NCBI GenBank assembly: GCA_030524545.1
Contig: JAUNGM010000014.1
Span: 29,102-93,101 of the forward strand
DNA: 64,000 nt
Origin: Eubacteriales bacterium
GTDB taxonomy: Bacteria; Bacillota; Clostridia; Lachnospirales; Lachnospiraceae
Direction: 5' to 3'
Shown: positions 61,731 to 64,000 of the stretch, piece by piece
Layout of the letters: the number at the start of each line of letters is the position of its first letter
How positions within the stretch are numbered: position 1 is the first letter of the stretch
Position numbers and translations under genes: made by a program
The notes under the pieces: generated by a model
Told to the model about the DNA's origin: nothing
What the model saw: the letters and a program-made list of their open reading frames with translations, nothing else
The model's database searches: none

Positions 61731-62423
61731 TTGGGTGTGAAAATATTAGTAGCAGATGATGATGAGCTATTAAGGAATCTTCTGGGAGATATATTGGAAA
61801 AAGAAGGATATGAAGTGACAGAGGCGGAGGACGGAGACTGTGCTCTGGAAAGCTTTCGGAAGAATCCGGAATTTAAATTGGTTATATTGGACATTATGAT
61901 GCCGAAAAAGAATGGTTTTGAGGTTCTTGAGGAGATACGCAGATCTTCGACCGTTCCTGTGATCATGTTGACTGCATTGGGAGATTCCGAGGATGAGATA
62001 GAAGGATTTCGGCTGGGGGCGTGTGATTATGTGGCAAAGCCGTTCCACAGGAAGGTTCTTCTTGCCAGGATTCGTGCGGCCCTGGAATATAAATCCGGGT
62101 TGGCGGAGGAGGCGCATGGAGATATGCTGTGCTTTAAGGCACTGAAGGTAGATCTGAATGGCTGCCGCGTTTATTCAGGAGGCGAAGAAGTGATACTTAC
62201 GAACAAGGAGTATCGGCTTTTACTGTATCTGATTGAAAACAGAAACATTGTCCTCACCCGTGACCAGATTCTGGAACGAATCTGGGGATTTGACTATGAA
62301 GGAGATATCCGCACCATAGATACACATATTAAGATGCTGCGGAACGACCTGGGAGAATGCGGGGATTATATTCGTACCATACGCGGAATCGGGTATGTAT
62401 TTCAATGGGAGGAGCGATTATGA
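61731..62423 (+). CDS. OmpR-family response regulator 2
   Basis: A 230-residue regulator (if read from TTG 61731; GTG 61722 and GTG 61737 are alternatives, and the AAGGA at 61716-61720 fits 61731 best). Receiver domain with ADDDE, phosphorylated Asp in LVILDIMMPKKNG, Lys in DYVAKPF; winged-helix DNA-binding domain (TNKEYRLLLYLIENR, DIRTIDTHIKMLRNDLG). It is coupled to the kinase (ATGA overlap). Its target genes may lie beyond the right edge of the window. Confidence 0.93.
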   Translation: MGVKILVADDDELLRNLLGDILEKEGYEVTEAEDGDCALESFRKNPEFKLVILDIMMPKKNGFEVLEEIRRSSTVPVIMLTALGDSEDEIEGFRLGACDYVAKPFHRKVLLARIRAALEYKSGLAEEAHGDMLCFKALKVDLNGCRVYSGGEEVILTNKEYRLLLYLIENRNIVLTRDQILERIWGFDYEGDIRTIDTHIKMLRNDLGECGDYIRTIRGIGYVFQWEERL

Positions 62424-63829
62424 AAGGGACTCTTCGCAAAAAATATATTGCAGCAGGCTGCCTGCTGATTATTTGTTTTCTGTCCTGCCTTCTGGTGACG
62501 GCAAATCTACTGAGGGAAAGTGTTGTAGAAAGCTGGAATCACCGTAAACTTCAGGAAATCGTATCCGAAATAGCCGGACAATTGATTCAGTCTGACTGGA
62601 AAATCTCGGAGGAGGATATGGACAGCCGGGCTTCTGAAAATGATGTAATGATTGCGATTACAGATGAAAACCTGAAAATCCTTTTCAGTACCAGAAGCTG
62701 GGAAATTGCCAAAGGAGAATTTGGTACAAAAACAACGAAAGCGATCAATGACGGAGAAAAAAATCTCGACAGTACAGGGAACAGCTTTGCCAGTTACTTT
62801 GATGATGCCAATAAAGCATTTTTTGTTGAAGTAAATAAAGTGCTGGGGTATGGGTATATCATTGTCCGCAAATCTATTACAGGTCTGAACAGCAGTACGC
62901 AGGCCATGCTGATCTGCTTTTTGATTGCGGGTGGTTTTACCATGCTGTTCGGAACACTTGCGATTATTTATCTGTCCGGAAAAATGGTGAAGCCCATTCA
63001 GGAAATCAACAAAGTTACAGGGCAGATTGCCGATCTGAATTTTGATGAAAAGGTTATGGTAAACAGCAATGATGAATTTGGCGCACTTGCAGAGTCTGTA
63101 AATGTCATGTCTGACAGACTGAAGGAATCCATGGGAGAACTGCAGAAGGAGGTAGAGATGCGCAAGACCCTGGTACGGAATATGGCCCATGAATTGAAGA
63201 CTCCGGTGGCAGTCATTATGGGATATGCAGAAAATATGTCTTACATGAAAGATCAGCCGGAAAAGATTGAAAAGTATTGTAATGTCATTTCGGAAGAATG
63301 CGGAAGGATGGATGTGATTGTTCATCAAATGCTTGAGAATTCTTCTTATAAAAAAGGGGAATGTGAGCTGCATAAAACATATTTTCAGGTGCAGACGCTG
63401 ATGGACAGCATTCGGAAATGTTATATGGACGAATTTCCTGGAAGAAAAGGGGATTATGTGGAGTGTAATGAAGTGCGGGGAACTGTCTGGGGAGATATGG
63501 AAGTGATTCAGAGAGCACTTTACAATTTTATAAAAAATGCGGTTGCTTACGGAAATAAGGAAGGAATGATCCGCATTTTTGCCAGAGAAGAGGAAGAACT
63601 GATACATTTTACCGTGTTTAATGAAGGAAATCCTATTCCAAAGGAGGAGCAGGAAAAAATATGGGACGTATTTTATAAAGTGAATACTGCCCGTACAAGA
63701 AACAGGAACAGTTTTGGAATCGGCCTGTCAATCGTAAAACAGGCTGCGGAGGCCCATGGAGGAAGTGTAGGCGTACAGAATGTCCGGGGCGGAGTAGAGT
63801 TCCATTTTACGATGAAAAAAACAAAATAA
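62420..63829 (+). CDS. Sensor histidine kinase with HAMP domain
   Basis: A 469-residue kinase with two membrane helices (residues ~10-30 and ~165-190) flanking an extracellular sensor domain of ~130 residues. A HAMP domain follows, then the phospho-His block VRNMAHELKTPVAVIMGYAENM near residue 255 and ATPase blocks (NFIKNAVAYG, RNRNSFGIGLSIVKQ). The ATG at 62420 follows GGGAGG. The signal is unknown. The 170-base segment after it has no gene and leads into a tandem repeat. Confidence 0.92.
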   Translation: MKGTLRKKYIAAGCLLIICFLSCLLVTANLLRESVVESWNHRKLQEIVSEIAGQLIQSDWKISEEDMDSRASENDVMIAITDENLKILFSTRSWEIAKGEFGTKTTKAINDGEKNLDSTGNSFASYFDDANKAFFVEVNKVLGYGYIIVRKSITGLNSSTQAMLICFLIAGGFTMLFGTLAIIYLSGKMVKPIQEINKVTGQIADLNFDEKVMVNSNDEFGALAESVNVMSDRLKESMGELQKEVEMRKTLVRNMAHELKTPVAVIMGYAENMSYMKDQPEKIEKYCNVISEECGRMDVIVHQMLENSSYKKGECELHKTYFQVQTLMDSIRKCYMDEFPGRKGDYVECNEVRGTVWGDMEVIQRALYNFIKNAVAYGNKEGMIRIFAREEEELIHFTVFNEGNPIPKEEQEKIWDVFYKVNTARTRNRNSFGIGLSIVKQAAEAHGGSVGVQNVRGGVEFHFTMKKTK

Positions 63830-63902
63830 AATAAATATTAAGCAAATATTTCACAAAGATTACACAATAGTGATGCATGATAGCCATGGATAAAATATAG
63901 AA

Positions 63903-64000
63903 AGAGGTAATCCTAAAGGATACCACTATGGCCATACGGCCAGAAAAAGAGGTAATCCTAAAGGATACCACTATGGCCATACGGCCAGAAAAAGAGGTAA
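63903..64000 (+). repeat. 45-bp tandem repeat at the window edge
   Basis: A 45-base unit starting AGAGGTAATCCTAAAGGAT occurs at 63903, 63948 and 63993 (cut by the window end), with the first two copies identical. Each unit has ATCC-TAAA-GGAT, the spacer ACCACTA, and TGGCC-ATAC-GGCCA. One frame is open with the 15-residue repeat RGNPKGYHYGHTARK, a second with MAIRPEKEVILKDTT, each unit of which has an SD-like AAAGGA before an ATG. The array may continue to the right. Confidence 0.85.

Noticed and set aside
63903-64000. CRISPR array at the right edge
   Set aside because: The 45-base units are identical head to tail with no variable spacers between them, and no cas genes are present.

Overview
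The window looks like a chromosome segment of a strictly anaerobic gut Firmicute, most likely a Lachnospiraceae (Clostridia) close to Roseburia or Blautia. The signs are the moderate GC content, AGGAGG ribosome sites throughout, clostridial-type anaerobic enzymes (AsrABC, ferredoxin-linked Mo enzyme, selenium genes) and a beta-mannan locus that closely resembles the one known from Roseburia intestinalis. No rRNA, tRNA, CRISPR array, insertion sequence or prophage was found. Genus is inference.

Region 1 (1-9.45 kb) is an anaerobic reductase operon. It holds asrA (cut by the window edge), asrB, asrC (siroheme sulfite/nitrite reductase), a short molybdopterin oxidoreductase of nitrate reductase type, a four-cluster ferredoxin, a FAD/NAD oxidoreductase and a TDT-family anion channel, then mobA, moeA and mobB for the Mo cofactor. 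The most economical reading is nitrate to nitrite to ammonium, with AsrABC doing the second step, but a sulfur-oxyanion pathway is also possible. Pyruvate kinase with a structured leader and a DUF3786 protein follow.

Region 2 (11.9-30.3 kb) is a mannan-oligosaccharide locus. It has three paralogous LacI regulators, a GH36 alpha-galactosidase, a sugar-binding protein and two permeases, two GH130 phosphorylases, a cellobiose/mannobiose 2-epimerase, two SGNH acetyl esterases (CE2 and CE17 types), a phosphomannose isomerase carrying a truncated ROK domain, and a phosphomannomutase. Side groups are removed, mannobiose is epimerised to mannosyl-glucose and phosphorolysed, and mannose-1-phosphate enters glycolysis. 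AT-rich TTAA(G/C)TTAA sites mark the promoters. No secreted mannanase or ABC ATPase is in the window.

Region 3 (30.3-35.5 kb) is a two-component system with an FtsX/MacB-type ABC exporter, as in peptide-antibiotic sensing and resistance modules. Region 4 (35.6-44.8 kb) is a YesN/YesM two-component system, a second sugar ABC importer and a 952-residue cytoplasmic protein that looks like an unassigned six-hairpin glycosidase. An Rpn/PD-(D/E)XK-type nuclease follows.

Region 5 (45.8-57.7 kb) is the most unusual part. A TM1266-type regulator with an attenuator-like leader is followed by two complete nitrogenase-like triads (NifH, NifD/E-like, NifK/N-like, then the same order again) and directly by hypF, hypC, hypD and hypE. 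There is no hypA, hypB, hydrogenase subunit or other nif gene. The component-1-like proteins keep only some cluster cysteines. This looks like an undescribed metalloenzyme or metallocofactor system.

Region 6 (57.7-61.6 kb) is a selenium-metabolism type locus: LysR regulator and cysteine-desulfurase-like protein on the minus strand, divergent from yedE, a TusA-like protein and a DUF3343 protein, with a 13-bp inverted repeat in the shared promoter region. The window ends with another OmpR-type two-component system and a 45-bp tandem repeat. That repeat shares a covarying double-hairpin design with repeats in the first nifH-nifD gap.
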